This document shows positions 20,003 to 26,736 of a stretch of 64,000 nt of DNA, piece after piece; position 1 is the first letter of the stretch, and each line of letters begins with the position of its first letter. The notes beneath the pieces were generated by a model. The model searched no databases. It was not told the origin of the DNA and saw only the letters and a list, made by a program, of their open reading frames with translations. The stretch comes from UBA5429 sp942493315. GTDB taxonomy: Bacteria; Bacteroidota; Bacteroidia; Bacteroidales; WCHB1-69. The stretch is taken from contig OW818690.1 in NCBI GenBank assembly GCA_942493315.1, forward strand, positions 2,976,001 through 3,040,000, given 5' to 3'. The translations under genes and the position numbers were made by a program.

Positions 20003-21271
20003 ATGAAATTCAAATTAATTTACCCAAAATGGAGAAAACTGGAGGGGCAAACTACCTTTAATTTGCCACCACATGGACCAGTTGTTATGGCTGCTTCACT
20101 TCCGGATTATGTGGACGTTTCGTTTACGGATGAAAATGTTGAAGAGATCAATTTTGATGAACGTGTTGATTTTGTAGGAATATCCATGATGTTAACCGTT
20201 CAGATCAAGAGAGGTTATGAGATTGCTAAAATGTATCGTGATAAAGGGATTAAGGTGATCTTTGGTGGTATTTCAACCATGCTGCATGCTGAGGAAACTT
20301 TAAAACATGCTGATTCGATCTTTATAGGTGAATCTGAAGGGAGAATGGAGGAAGTTTTTAGTGACTGGAAAAACAATTCGTTAAAAAAAGTGTATAATTA
20401 CATCAACGAACATCCTGCTATTGAGTTGGTTGGACCGGCAAGAAGATCCATTTTAAACCGATCTCTATACAACCATAAAGGGGTGCAAATGGTGGATCTG
20501 TTTCATGCTTCGAGAGGTTGTAGATTCAGCTGCTACCCTTGTGCCGTTTCTTATCTGGGAGGCAGAAAATTCAGACCTCGTCCGGTGGCTAAAGCGATTG
20601 AAGAATTGGAAACCATAGAAAACAACAGACTTTTTATCGTTGATAACTCATTGGCTCAAGATAAAAACTGGGAAACCGAACTTTTCAAAGCGATGATTCC
20701 TCTAAAAAAGAAATGGATTAGTCACACCATTGATGATGATCCTAAAATATTGGATTTGGCCGCACAAGCCGGTGCCTGGTACGTATATCAGGCTGTATTT
20801 GATACGTCAGATTATATCAAAGAAAGAGTAAAAAGGTATCATGATTACGGTATTGGCGTTGAAGGTACCATTTTGTTAGGTCTTGATGATCAAACTGAAG
20901 ACGATATTAAAAGATTGATTGATTTTCTTTTAGAGATCAATTTAGACTTGGCTGAGTTCACTGTTTTAACCCCGTTTCCACATACCAAAGTTTGGGATGA
21001 TTTGTTGAGAGAGGGTCGTATTTTTGATAAAGATTGGAACAATTACAATGCAGGACAAGTGGTTTTTCAACCTAAACACATGAGTGCAGATCGTTTGCAA
21101 GAGTTGTACAATTATGCCTGGGATCAATTTTACAAAGAGGAAACTCAGGAACAAAAAATGTTCAAATTATTCACTCAGGTCGTTTTACGTGAGATGAATG
21201 ATGGTACTTTTGTGCCCAGAAAACGTGAATTAGCAAATCAATCATTTGGAAAACAAGTTATAAGAGGATAA
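20003..21271 (+). CDS. B12-binding-type radical SAM protein, second copy
   Basis: 422 residues. The N-terminal part (FVGISMMLTVQIKRGYEIAKMYRDKG, VIFGGISTML) is a cobalamin-binding-like Rossmann domain. The radical SAM core has Cys173-x3-Cys177-x2-Cys180 (GCRFSCYPC). The substrate is unknown. It opens a compact five-gene unit with a small unknown protein, an esterase, a PaaK-like ligase and an acyltransferase. It is only distantly similar to the 6056 protein. Confidence 0.82.
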   Translation: MKFKLIYPKWRKLEGQTTFNLPPHGPVVMAASLPDYVDVSFTDENVEEINFDERVDFVGISMMLTVQIKRGYEIAKMYRDKGIKVIFGGISTMLHAEETLKHADSIFIGESEGRMEEVFSDWKNNSLKKVYNYINEHPAIELVGPARRSILNRSLYNHKGVQMVDLFHASRGCRFSCYPCAVSYLGGRKFRPRPVAKAIEELETIENNRLFIVDNSLAQDKNWETELFKAMIPLKKKWISHTIDDDPKILDLAAQAGAWYVYQAVFDTSDYIKERVKRYHDYGIGVEGTILLGLDDQTEDDIKRLIDFLLEINLDLAEFTVLTPFPHTKVWDDLLREGRIFDKDWNNYNAGQVVFQPKHMSADRLQELYNYAWDQFYKEETQEQKMFKLFTQVVLREMNDGTFVPRKRELANQSFGKQVIRG

Positions 21272-21277
21272 GTAGCA

Positions 21278-21646
21278 ATGGAATTGACAAAATATCAAAT
21301 CGATGAAATTTTTGATTTTGAGGGCACGTTTGGGATGCCTTCAAAATGTGGTTTAAAGATCAATAAAACCGATCAACAAACCATTGTAATAGTAACTGAA
21401 TTGTATAAAGAGAATCCGGGCACATCCATAACATCAGTCACTGCATCTTTAGCGATGCAAATATGTAAAAAATATAAAATTGACTTTAATCAATTGCTCT
21501 ATTTAGAGTGTGCTCCGGGGATGAATTCCAAGCTCAACTTTTATGATGAACAGTATTTTAAAGTTGATTTTGAAATCGTTGATGCTGAATTATGCAATCC
21601 AAAATGGACAAAAATCACAGAAAATGAAAAAAATATTTATTTATAG
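21278..21646 (+). CDS. Unknown 122-residue protein
   Basis: I do not recognise this protein. It is soluble-looking, with no signal peptide or membrane segment. It has three Cys (Cys24 in PSKCGL, one in MQICKKYK, one in LECAPGMNS) and a C-terminal acidic strand region. It starts six bases after the radical SAM gene and overlaps the next gene by 23 bases. The tight linkage suggests a partner or substrate-binding protein of that enzyme, but nothing in the sequence proves it. Confidence 0.65.
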   Translation: MELTKYQIDEIFDFEGTFGMPSKCGLKINKTDQQTIVIVTELYKENPGTSITSVTASLAMQICKKYKIDFNQLLYLECAPGMNSKLNFYDEQYFKVDFEIVDAELCNPKWTKITENEKNIYL

Positions 21647-22478
21647 TATTATTTGTTTATGCGTATTAACAAGCAATGCTCAAACAAAAATTAAGATTTG
21701 GGAAGGTACTGAAATTCGGTCAAAATGGTCTGAGTTAACCATTTTTCTTCCTGACTCAGCCAAAAACAATCATACTGCAATAATTATTTGTCCCGGCGGT
21801 AGTTACCACCATTTAGGGATGACGCATGAAGGGTATGAAGTGGCAAAAAAAATGGCAGCAGAAGGGTTTACCGCTTTTGTTTTGCGATATAGAATTGGGA
21901 TGTTAGGGTATCACCATCCCGCTATGATTCAGGATATTCAACGCTCGATCCAGTTGGTGAATGAAAACAACCAACTCTATAAAATTGAAAAAGGGAGAGT
22001 TGGATTGATTGGATTTTCTGCCGGTGGTCATTTGGTGGGTTCTGCAGCGACATTTTACAATGAGGATTATCTGGCACAAATTGGCATCAAACATCATGAA
22101 TCTTTGAAACCATTATTTACCGTAATGATGTATCCGGTTGTGACCATGTATCAACCCTACGGGCATGTACGTTCTAAAAATAATTTGATTGGAAAGCACA
22201 GTTCAGATTCCATGGTTTTTAAAATGTCATTAGAAAAAAGTGTACATCCCGGAATGGATCATATTTTGATTATTCAAGCCAAAGATGACCCTGTGGTTCA
22301 ATACAACAATGCTGTTTTAATGGATGATGCGATGACCAAGTTACATATCAATCATCAATTATTGTTATTTAATACCGGAGGACACGGTTTTGGTGCATTT
22401 CCTGACCAGAATAGTGAAATGAAAAACTGGTTTTCCGATATGATGGATTGGTTAAAAAAAGAACAAATTATCAAATAA
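21624..22478 (+). CDS. Exported alpha/beta hydrolase (esterase)
   Basis: 284 residues from the ATG at 21624, which gives a clean signal peptide (MKKIFIYSIICLCVLTSNAQ); upstream in-frame ATGs lie in the preceding gene. Motifs are an oxyanion-type ICPGGSYHHLG, the nucleophile elbow GFSAGGHL, and a C-terminal GGHGFGAFP with the catalytic His. It resembles acetylxylan-esterase-type (BD-FAE-like) hydrolases. It may remove an acyl group in the periplasm. The export signal is odd among otherwise cytoplasmic neighbours. Confidence 0.8.
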   Translation: MKKIFIYSIICLCVLTSNAQTKIKIWEGTEIRSKWSELTIFLPDSAKNNHTAIIICPGGSYHHLGMTHEGYEVAKKMAAEGFTAFVLRYRIGMLGYHHPAMIQDIQRSIQLVNENNQLYKIEKGRVGLIGFSAGGHLVGSAATFYNEDYLAQIGIKHHESLKPLFTVMMYPVVTMYQPYGHVRSKNNLIGKHSSDSMVFKMSLEKSVHPGMDHILIIQAKDDPVVQYNNAVLMDDAMTKLHINHQLLLFNTGGHGFGAFPDQNSEMKNWFSDMMDWLKKEQIIK

Positions 22479-22482
22479 AAAA

Positions 22483-23778
22483 ATGGATACAGAATCTATT
22501 GAGTTCCAATCATTGGAAACCATCAAGCGATTTCAGGAAGAAAAATTAGGGGAAATGATTCATTATGTGAATTGTAATTCCGCTTATTATCAAAAATTAT
22601 TTCATAAGCATCATATTGATCCTTTGCAGATTAAAACATTAGAGGATTTAAAAAAGATACCTTTAACAGAAAAATCGGATTTACAAACCTACAATAGTGA
22701 TTTTATCTGTATTCCCAAAGAAAAAATCATGGATTATATCACCACTTCGGGAACGTTGGGTGATCCGGTTACTTTTGCAATGAGTGATCGTGATTTGGAT
22801 CGTTTAGCATACAACGAAGCGATCTCATTTGCTAATACAGGTTCGAAAGCCGGTGATATTTTTCAATTGATGACCACCATAGATAAACGATTTATGGCGG
22901 GATTAGCCTATTTTTTAGGTGTTCGTAAGTTGGGAGGTAGCATTATCAGAGTGGGTAACGGAATTCCGGAATTGCAATGGGACACCATTCAAAGGATCCA
23001 TCCGGATACCATCATTGTCGTTCCCTCTTTTATTCTCAAAATTATTAAATATGCGGAGGATAATCATATCGACTACAGAAATTCATCGGTTAAAAAAGCG
23101 GTATGTATCGGGGAAAATATTAGAGAGCAAGACTTTTCCCTCAATATGTTAGGAAAAAAAATAAAAGAAAAATGGGATATCGAATTGTATTCCACTTATG
23201 CTTCTACAGAGATGTCCACTACTTTTACAGAATGTACAGCACAACAGGGGGGGCATCTTCATCCTGATTTAATTATTTGTGAATTGGTAGATGAACAAGG
23301 AAACAATGTTGCTGAAGGGGAATTTGGTGAATTGGTAATCACCACTTTAGGAGTTGAAGCGATCCCATTATTGCGCTATAAAACGGGTGATATTTGTCGT
23401 TTTCATAACGAACCTTGCTCCTGTGGCAGAAATACGCCCAGAATCAGTCCGATTGTGGGACGCAAAAACCAGATGATCAAATACAAAGGAACAACATTAT
23501 ATCCTTACTCCGTGTTTGATGTCTTAAATAATATTGATTTTGTAGAAAATTATCTCGTATATGTATCCACCAATGAATTGGGAACTGACCAGTTATTGGT
23601 TAAAGTTGGGGTGGAGCATCCCAGTGAAGAGATCGAAAAAGAGATCAAAGATAGATTCAGAGCTAAATTAAGAGTGGCTCCGGACGTGGACTTTGAAGAT
23701 ATTGAGACCATTAAAAAAATCCAGTTACCTGAAATCAAAAGAAAAGCGATAAAGTTTTTTGATTTAAGAGGAAAATAA
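22483..23778 (+). CDS. PaaK-like adenylate-forming ligase
   Basis: 431 residues of the phenylacetate-CoA ligase family. It has the P-loop-like TTSGTLGDPV (about residues 87-96), the YASTEMSTTFTEC adenine-binding block and LLRYKTGDICRF. It probably activates an aromatic or fatty acid as acyl-adenylate, then CoA or carrier thioester. With a lyase that makes an aromatic acid in the adjacent operon, hydroxycinnamate is a plausible substrate (inference). It starts four bases after the esterase stop. Confidence 0.82.
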   Translation: MDTESIEFQSLETIKRFQEEKLGEMIHYVNCNSAYYQKLFHKHHIDPLQIKTLEDLKKIPLTEKSDLQTYNSDFICIPKEKIMDYITTSGTLGDPVTFAMSDRDLDRLAYNEAISFANTGSKAGDIFQLMTTIDKRFMAGLAYFLGVRKLGGSIIRVGNGIPELQWDTIQRIHPDTIIVVPSFILKIIKYAEDNHIDYRNSSVKKAVCIGENIREQDFSLNMLGKKIKEKWDIELYSTYASTEMSTTFTECTAQQGGHLHPDLIICELVDEQGNNVAEGEFGELVITTLGVEAIPLLRYKTGDICRFHNEPCSCGRNTPRISPIVGRKNQMIKYKGTTLYPYSVFDVLNNIDFVENYLVYVSTNELGTDQLLVKVGVEHPSEEIEKEIKDRFRAKLRVAPDVDFEDIETIKKIQLPEIKRKAIKFFDLRGK

Positions 23779-23789
23779 ACACAACCACT

Positions 23790-24935
23790 ATGCATACCAA
23801 CTTAGATGATATTAGACCCTATAATGATGAAGAGGTGATTGCAGCTACCCAAAGGATTGCGGCGTCCGATCTGTTTCGTCAAATCATAACCTCATTTTAT
23901 CCGGAAGAAAAATTTGAAGATTTCAAAGCCCAGTTTTTAAACATCAAATCTGTCCATGAATTTCATATTCATTACGGTGTTAAAGTAGCTGAGAAGGTTA
24001 TACAAGCCTCCACATCATCCTGTACTGTGAAAAGTGTCGGACCCATTGAAAAGGGGAAAGCCTATTCCTTTATATCCAACCATAGAGATATCGTTATGGA
24101 TGCTTTGGTTTTGCAGGTTTATATGATCAATACTTTTGATGAAGTGATTGAGATCTCTTTTGGGAGTAATCTGATGGTAAATCCATTGATTGTAGATATT
24201 GGCAAATGTTGTCAGATGTACAAAACCGATAGAAGTGGAACTGCAAGAGAGTTGTATCACAAATTGAACCGATTATCGGAATATTTAAAATATGCCATAA
24301 CAGTAAAAGGGAAGTCCACCTGGATAGCTCAGCGGAATGGAAGAACCAAAGATGGGTTAGACAAGACGGATCCGGGTTTGGTGAAGATGTACTCTTTAAG
24401 TGGAAAAGATCAATTCAAAGAACATTTCATCAAGATGAATTTAACTCCTGTTTCCATCTCTTACCAATACGAATCGTGTGATTATTTAAAAGTTCGGGAG
24501 ATCTACCTCAAACAGTTGGGTGGTGTTTATAAGAAGCACAAAAATGAAGACTATGAAAGCATTGTTTACGGGATCAACCAACCCAAAGGAGAATGCACTT
24601 TGATCATATCCAATCCCATAACAGCAACGGAGATCAATGAATTATCGGACAATTATTCCATATTTTGTCACGAGTTAACGAAAATCATTGATCAGCGGAT
24701 CATTGAGAGCTATCAATTTTGGAACACCAACTACATTGCCTTTGATTTATTGCATCACAGTGACCATTACAGCACCAAATACACAACAATTGAGAAAGAG
24801 GATTTTATCAGATACATGAACAACCAGCTTTCCAACATCTCGGATATAAAGGAAACACAAGTATTAGAAAAGTTATTTTTGCAGCTTTACGCCCACCCTA
24901 TCCAAAACAAGATTGAGTGGCATGACTATTGTTAA
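23790..24935 (+). CDS. PlsC-like acyltransferase
   Basis: 381 residues. The motif SFISNHRDIVMDALVLQ (about residues 91-107) resembles the NHRDIxxD form of glycerolipid acyltransferases seen in Bacteroidota, and is followed by the acceptor-side block IAQRNGRTKDGLDKTDPG. It is longer than typical PlsC (about 240) because of N- and C-terminal extensions. It ends the five-gene unit. Its stop (24933-24935) is followed without a gap by GGTCGAT heptamers. Confidence 0.75.
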   Translation: MHTNLDDIRPYNDEEVIAATQRIAASDLFRQIITSFYPEEKFEDFKAQFLNIKSVHEFHIHYGVKVAEKVIQASTSSCTVKSVGPIEKGKAYSFISNHRDIVMDALVLQVYMINTFDEVIEISFGSNLMVNPLIVDIGKCCQMYKTDRSGTARELYHKLNRLSEYLKYAITVKGKSTWIAQRNGRTKDGLDKTDPGLVKMYSLSGKDQFKEHFIKMNLTPVSISYQYESCDYLKVREIYLKQLGGVYKKHKNEDYESIVYGINQPKGECTLIISNPITATEINELSDNYSIFCHELTKIIDQRIIESYQFWNTNYIAFDLLHHSDHYSTKYTTIEKEDFIRYMNNQLSNISDIKETQVLEKLFLQLYAHPIQNKIEWHDYC

Positions 24936-25110
24936 GGTCGATGGTCGATAGTGTTGGAAATAAGTTATTTAGGTTTTAGGTTTTGGGTTTTGGGTTTTGG
25001 GTATTAGATTTTTTTACTGATTTTTCATTTTTCATTATTGATTATTGAATATTCATTATTCATTCGTCAGTGGTCCGTGGTCCGTTGTCCGTTGTCTGTA
25101 GTCTTTTTTT
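24936..25110. repeat. Chain of heptamer motifs after a stop codon
   Basis: 7-bp periodic words begin directly after the stop: GGTCGAT x2; then GGTTTTA/GGTTTTG repeats at about 24970-25005; TTTTTCA and TTATTCA words at about 25022-25065; and GTCCGTG, GTCCGTT x2, GTCTGTA at about 25073-25101. Word type changes along the stretch while the 7-bp step is largely kept. Confidence 0.85.
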
Positions 25111-25316
25111 CTGGGCGTTCCGGCACCATCCAACCCACGATCCAACCCTGCTGCCGTCGGGCTTGTTCCGGGGTCCGCTTCGCTCCCGTACTTCACCGCA
25201 CTTCGCTTAAGATATTGATCCCCAGAACAGTTCAATCATCGCGGCGCACGTTCCGGTTCGTACCGCTTCGCGCCCTCCACATCCCTAACGCGCAAAACCG
25301 CAAGCGGTTTTTTTTT
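25111..25316. other. GC-rich island 1
   Basis: About 200 bp of strikingly GC-rich sequence in an AT-rich window, with no credible gene. One end (GGGCGTTCCGGC at 25113-25124, next to T7) is the inverse of the end of GC-rich island 2 at 26547-26567. The other end is a hairpin plus T run at 25294. It could be a repeat element or a structured RNA; I do not recognise it. Confidence 0.6.
25294..25316 (+). terminator. Hairpin followed by T run
   Basis: AAAACCGC, a tight loop, GCGGTTTT and five further T. It has the shape of an intrinsic terminator on the plus strand and closes GC-rich island 1. Confidence 0.6.
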
Positions 25317-25440
25317 GACTGGAGACGAGAGACTGGGAACGTTCGACGTTCGACGTAAAACGTTCGACGTTAAACGTACGACGTTCGACGTAAAACGTTC
25401 GACGTTAAACGTTCGACGTAAAACGTTCGACGTTCGACGA
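25317..25440. repeat. Heptamer array, CGTTCGA type
   Basis: Continuous 7-bp steps: GACTGGA, GACGAGA, GACTGGG, then alternating CGTTCGA, CGTAAAA and CGTTAAA words to 25440. CGTTCGA, CGTTCGA, CGTAAAA also forms a 21-bp higher-order unit. No gene. Confidence 0.9.
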
Positions 25441-25463
25441 GGTTAGTTTGAAATTGCACTAAA

Positions 25464-25512
25464 TTTTTCATTATTCATTATTCATTTGTCTGGAGTCCGC
25501 AGTCTGTAGTCT
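25464..25512. repeat. Heptamer array, TTATTCA to GTAGTCT
   Basis: Seven units in one register: TTTTTCA, TTATTCA x2, TTTGTCT, GGAGTCC, GCAGTCT, GTAGTCT. AT-rich words pass into GTC words without a phase change. Confidence 0.9.
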
Positions 25513-25517
25513 TTTTC

Positions 25518-25815
25518 CGCTCCATCGGAGCGTTATATTTGTAGCCAAACGATTACCCGACAAAACGATCCCGCTCCAGCGGAGCGTTATATTTGTAGCC
25601 AAACGATTACCCGACAAAACGATCTCGCTCCAGCGGAGCGTTATATTGGTAGCCAAACAAATAAACCGGCAAAACGATCCCGCTCAGGAGGAGCGTTATA
25701 TTTGTAGCCAAACGATTACCCGACAAAACGATCTCGCTCCAGCGGAGCGTTATATTGGTAGCCAAACGATTACGCGGCAAAACGATCCCGCTCAGGAGGA
25801 GCGTTATATTGGTAA
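25518..25815. repeat. 54-bp tandem satellite, six copies
   Basis: Copies start at 25518, 25572, 25626, 25681, 25735 and 25789 (period 54, once 55; the last is partial). Each opens with a short palindrome such as CGCTCC-AGC-GGAGCG, followed by TTATATTTGTAG or TTATATTGGTAG and GCCAAACGATTAC. Three copies carry TATATTTG, a perfect Bacteroidota -7 box. An open frame of 18-residue repeats across it is a by-product of the period. Inverted copies lie at 26166-26249. Confidence 0.95.
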
Positions 25816-25863
25816 TTTGTAAATTACCGACCGATTTTGTTCGTTTAAATCCATTAATTGTTT

Positions 25864-25966
25864 ATTCCGGGAAAGTGTGGAAACGGTTCCGGTTAAAAAA
25901 ACACATTTTTGTAACAGTTTAACAATAAACAATATACAAAATATTTTTCCAACACTTTCTCGGAAT
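25864..25966. mobile_element. Solo 103-bp inverted-repeat unit (IS-end or MITE-like)
   Basis: ATTCCGGGAAAGTGTGGAAA at the left and, inverted, CCAACACTTTCTCGGAAT at the right flank about 65 bp of AT-rich DNA. Units of the same size and ends lie on both sides of the transposase gene at 29231-29331 and 30674-30776. It is probably a non-autonomous relic moved by that transposase. Confidence 0.7.
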
Positions 25967-25984
25967 AATGAAGTGAACCCTTAT

Positions 25985-26128
25985 CACGCTGAGGACGCAG
26001 GGAACGCGGAGGGTTTCTTCGTGTACTTCGTGATATTTTACTTCGTGTGCTTTGTGTTAAAATAAAAAACAAAAGCTCAGAATGCTCGATTGCTCAGAAT
26101 GCTCGTGATGCTCAATGTGCTCAAATTT
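25985..26128. repeat. Nonamer and octamer arrays
   Basis: 9-bp words CACGCTGAG, GACGCAGGG, AACGCGGAG at about 25986-26012, then CTTCGTGTA-type 9-bp words to 26060. At 26074-26125 follow 8-9-bp words built on GCTCAGAAT, GCTCGATT and GCTCGTGAT. No gene. Confidence 0.75.
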
Positions 26129-26165
26129 TTCATTACTATATAACTCCATTTAGGGTTGATCTTTT

Positions 26166-26249
26166 TACCAATATAACGCTACGCTGTAGCGAGAATAATT
26201 CATCGGATTATCATTAGCTACCAATATAACGCTCCTCCGGAGCGGGATC
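26166..26249. repeat. Two inverted copies of the 54-bp satellite
   Basis: TACCAATATAACGCT at 26166 and 26219 (53 bp apart) is the reverse complement of the satellite core at 25518-25815. Each is followed by its palindrome; the second is CGCTCCTCCGGAGCG. Confidence 0.85.
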
Positions 26250-26325
26250 AACAGACTGCGGACTACAGACTAATGAAAAATGATAAATAAAGAATTTAGT
26301 GTAATTTTAAATTAACGTCGAACTT

Positions 26326-26402
26326 CTCTCGTCTCCTGCCACCAGTCTCCTGACTCTAATCACCTGTCACTCGTCTCCTGTCACCCGTCTCTAGTCCGCA
26401 TT
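26326..26402. repeat. Heptamer array, eleven units
   Basis: CTCTCGT, CTCCTGC, CACCAGT, CTCCTGA, CTCTAAT, CACCTGT, CACTCGT, CTCCTGT, CACCCGT, CTCTAGT, CCGCATT: eleven related but non-identical 7-bp units in one unbroken register. Confidence 0.92.
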
Positions 26403-26404
26403 AG

Positions 26405-26559
26405 GTCGGAGGCCAGGTACCCCGCAAGTTGAGCTGCTTAGGGGATGACGGATCGGGCAGAGCGACCTTGGGAGCTACTGCCCGGCCGATCAGACCCTTG
26501 CAGCGAAACGAGGAGTACAGGCCGGAGACCGACGGCGAGCCTGCGAGCCGGAATGCCCA
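26405..26559. other. GC-rich island 2
   Basis: About 155 GC-rich bases between two heptamer arrays. GATCGGGCAG (about 26451-26460) can pair with CTGCCC and GATC (about 26478-26491) around a small bulge, so a folded RNA is possible. The right end GCCGGAATGCCC plus an A run mirrors the end of GC-rich island 1. Short open frames cross it but have no protein-like features. Identity unknown; a comparison with Rfam would decide. Confidence 0.5.
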
Positions 26560-26567
26560 AAAAAAAA

Positions 26568-26637
26568 GACTGCGGACTACGGACAACAGACTTCGGACAA
26601 ATGAAGAATGAAAAATGAAAAATGAAAAATGAAAAAT
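26568..26637. repeat. Heptamer array, ten units
   Basis: GACTGCG, GACTACG, GACAACA, GACTTCG, GACAAAT, GAAGAAT and GAAAAAT x4, all in one register. The GAC words are the reverse complement of the GTC words at 25073-25101 and 25485-25512. Confidence 0.93.
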
Positions 26638-26680
26638 ATTATAAATAAATGAATAATGAAGAATACAATATTTAAATGTG

Positions 26681-26696
26681 TGGCATGATTATTGTA
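26681..26696 (+). promoter_or_regulatory. Possible sigma-54 promoter
   Basis: TGGCATG-ATTA-TTGTA fits the -24/-12 consensus TGGCACG-N4-TTGCW with two mismatches and exact GG-to-G spacing. It lies 40 bases upstream of the ATG at 26737. An overlapping weak TAnnTTTG-like box (26695-26702) is the alternative. A sigma-54 activator gene is in the window at 62305. Confidence 0.4.
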
Positions 26697-26736
26697 TAGT
26701 TGGGGCAACTAAACAAAATATTTTAAAACTATAAAC

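Noticed and set aside
25038..25358. Possible 106-residue coding region
   Set aside because: It crosses heptamer repeats and a GC-rich island, with no protein-like pattern or start signal.
25471..25656. Small protein with 18-residue repeats
   Set aside because: It is only the 54-bp satellite read in one frame; the 55-bp unit breaks the frame and there is no start context.
25518..25815. CRISPR array
   Set aside because: The whole 54-bp unit is conserved, with no unique spacers, and no cas genes are in the window.
26401..26611. Two opposed short open frames across GC-rich island 2
   Set aside because: Open only because GC-rich DNA has few stops; composition is unlike other proteins in the window.
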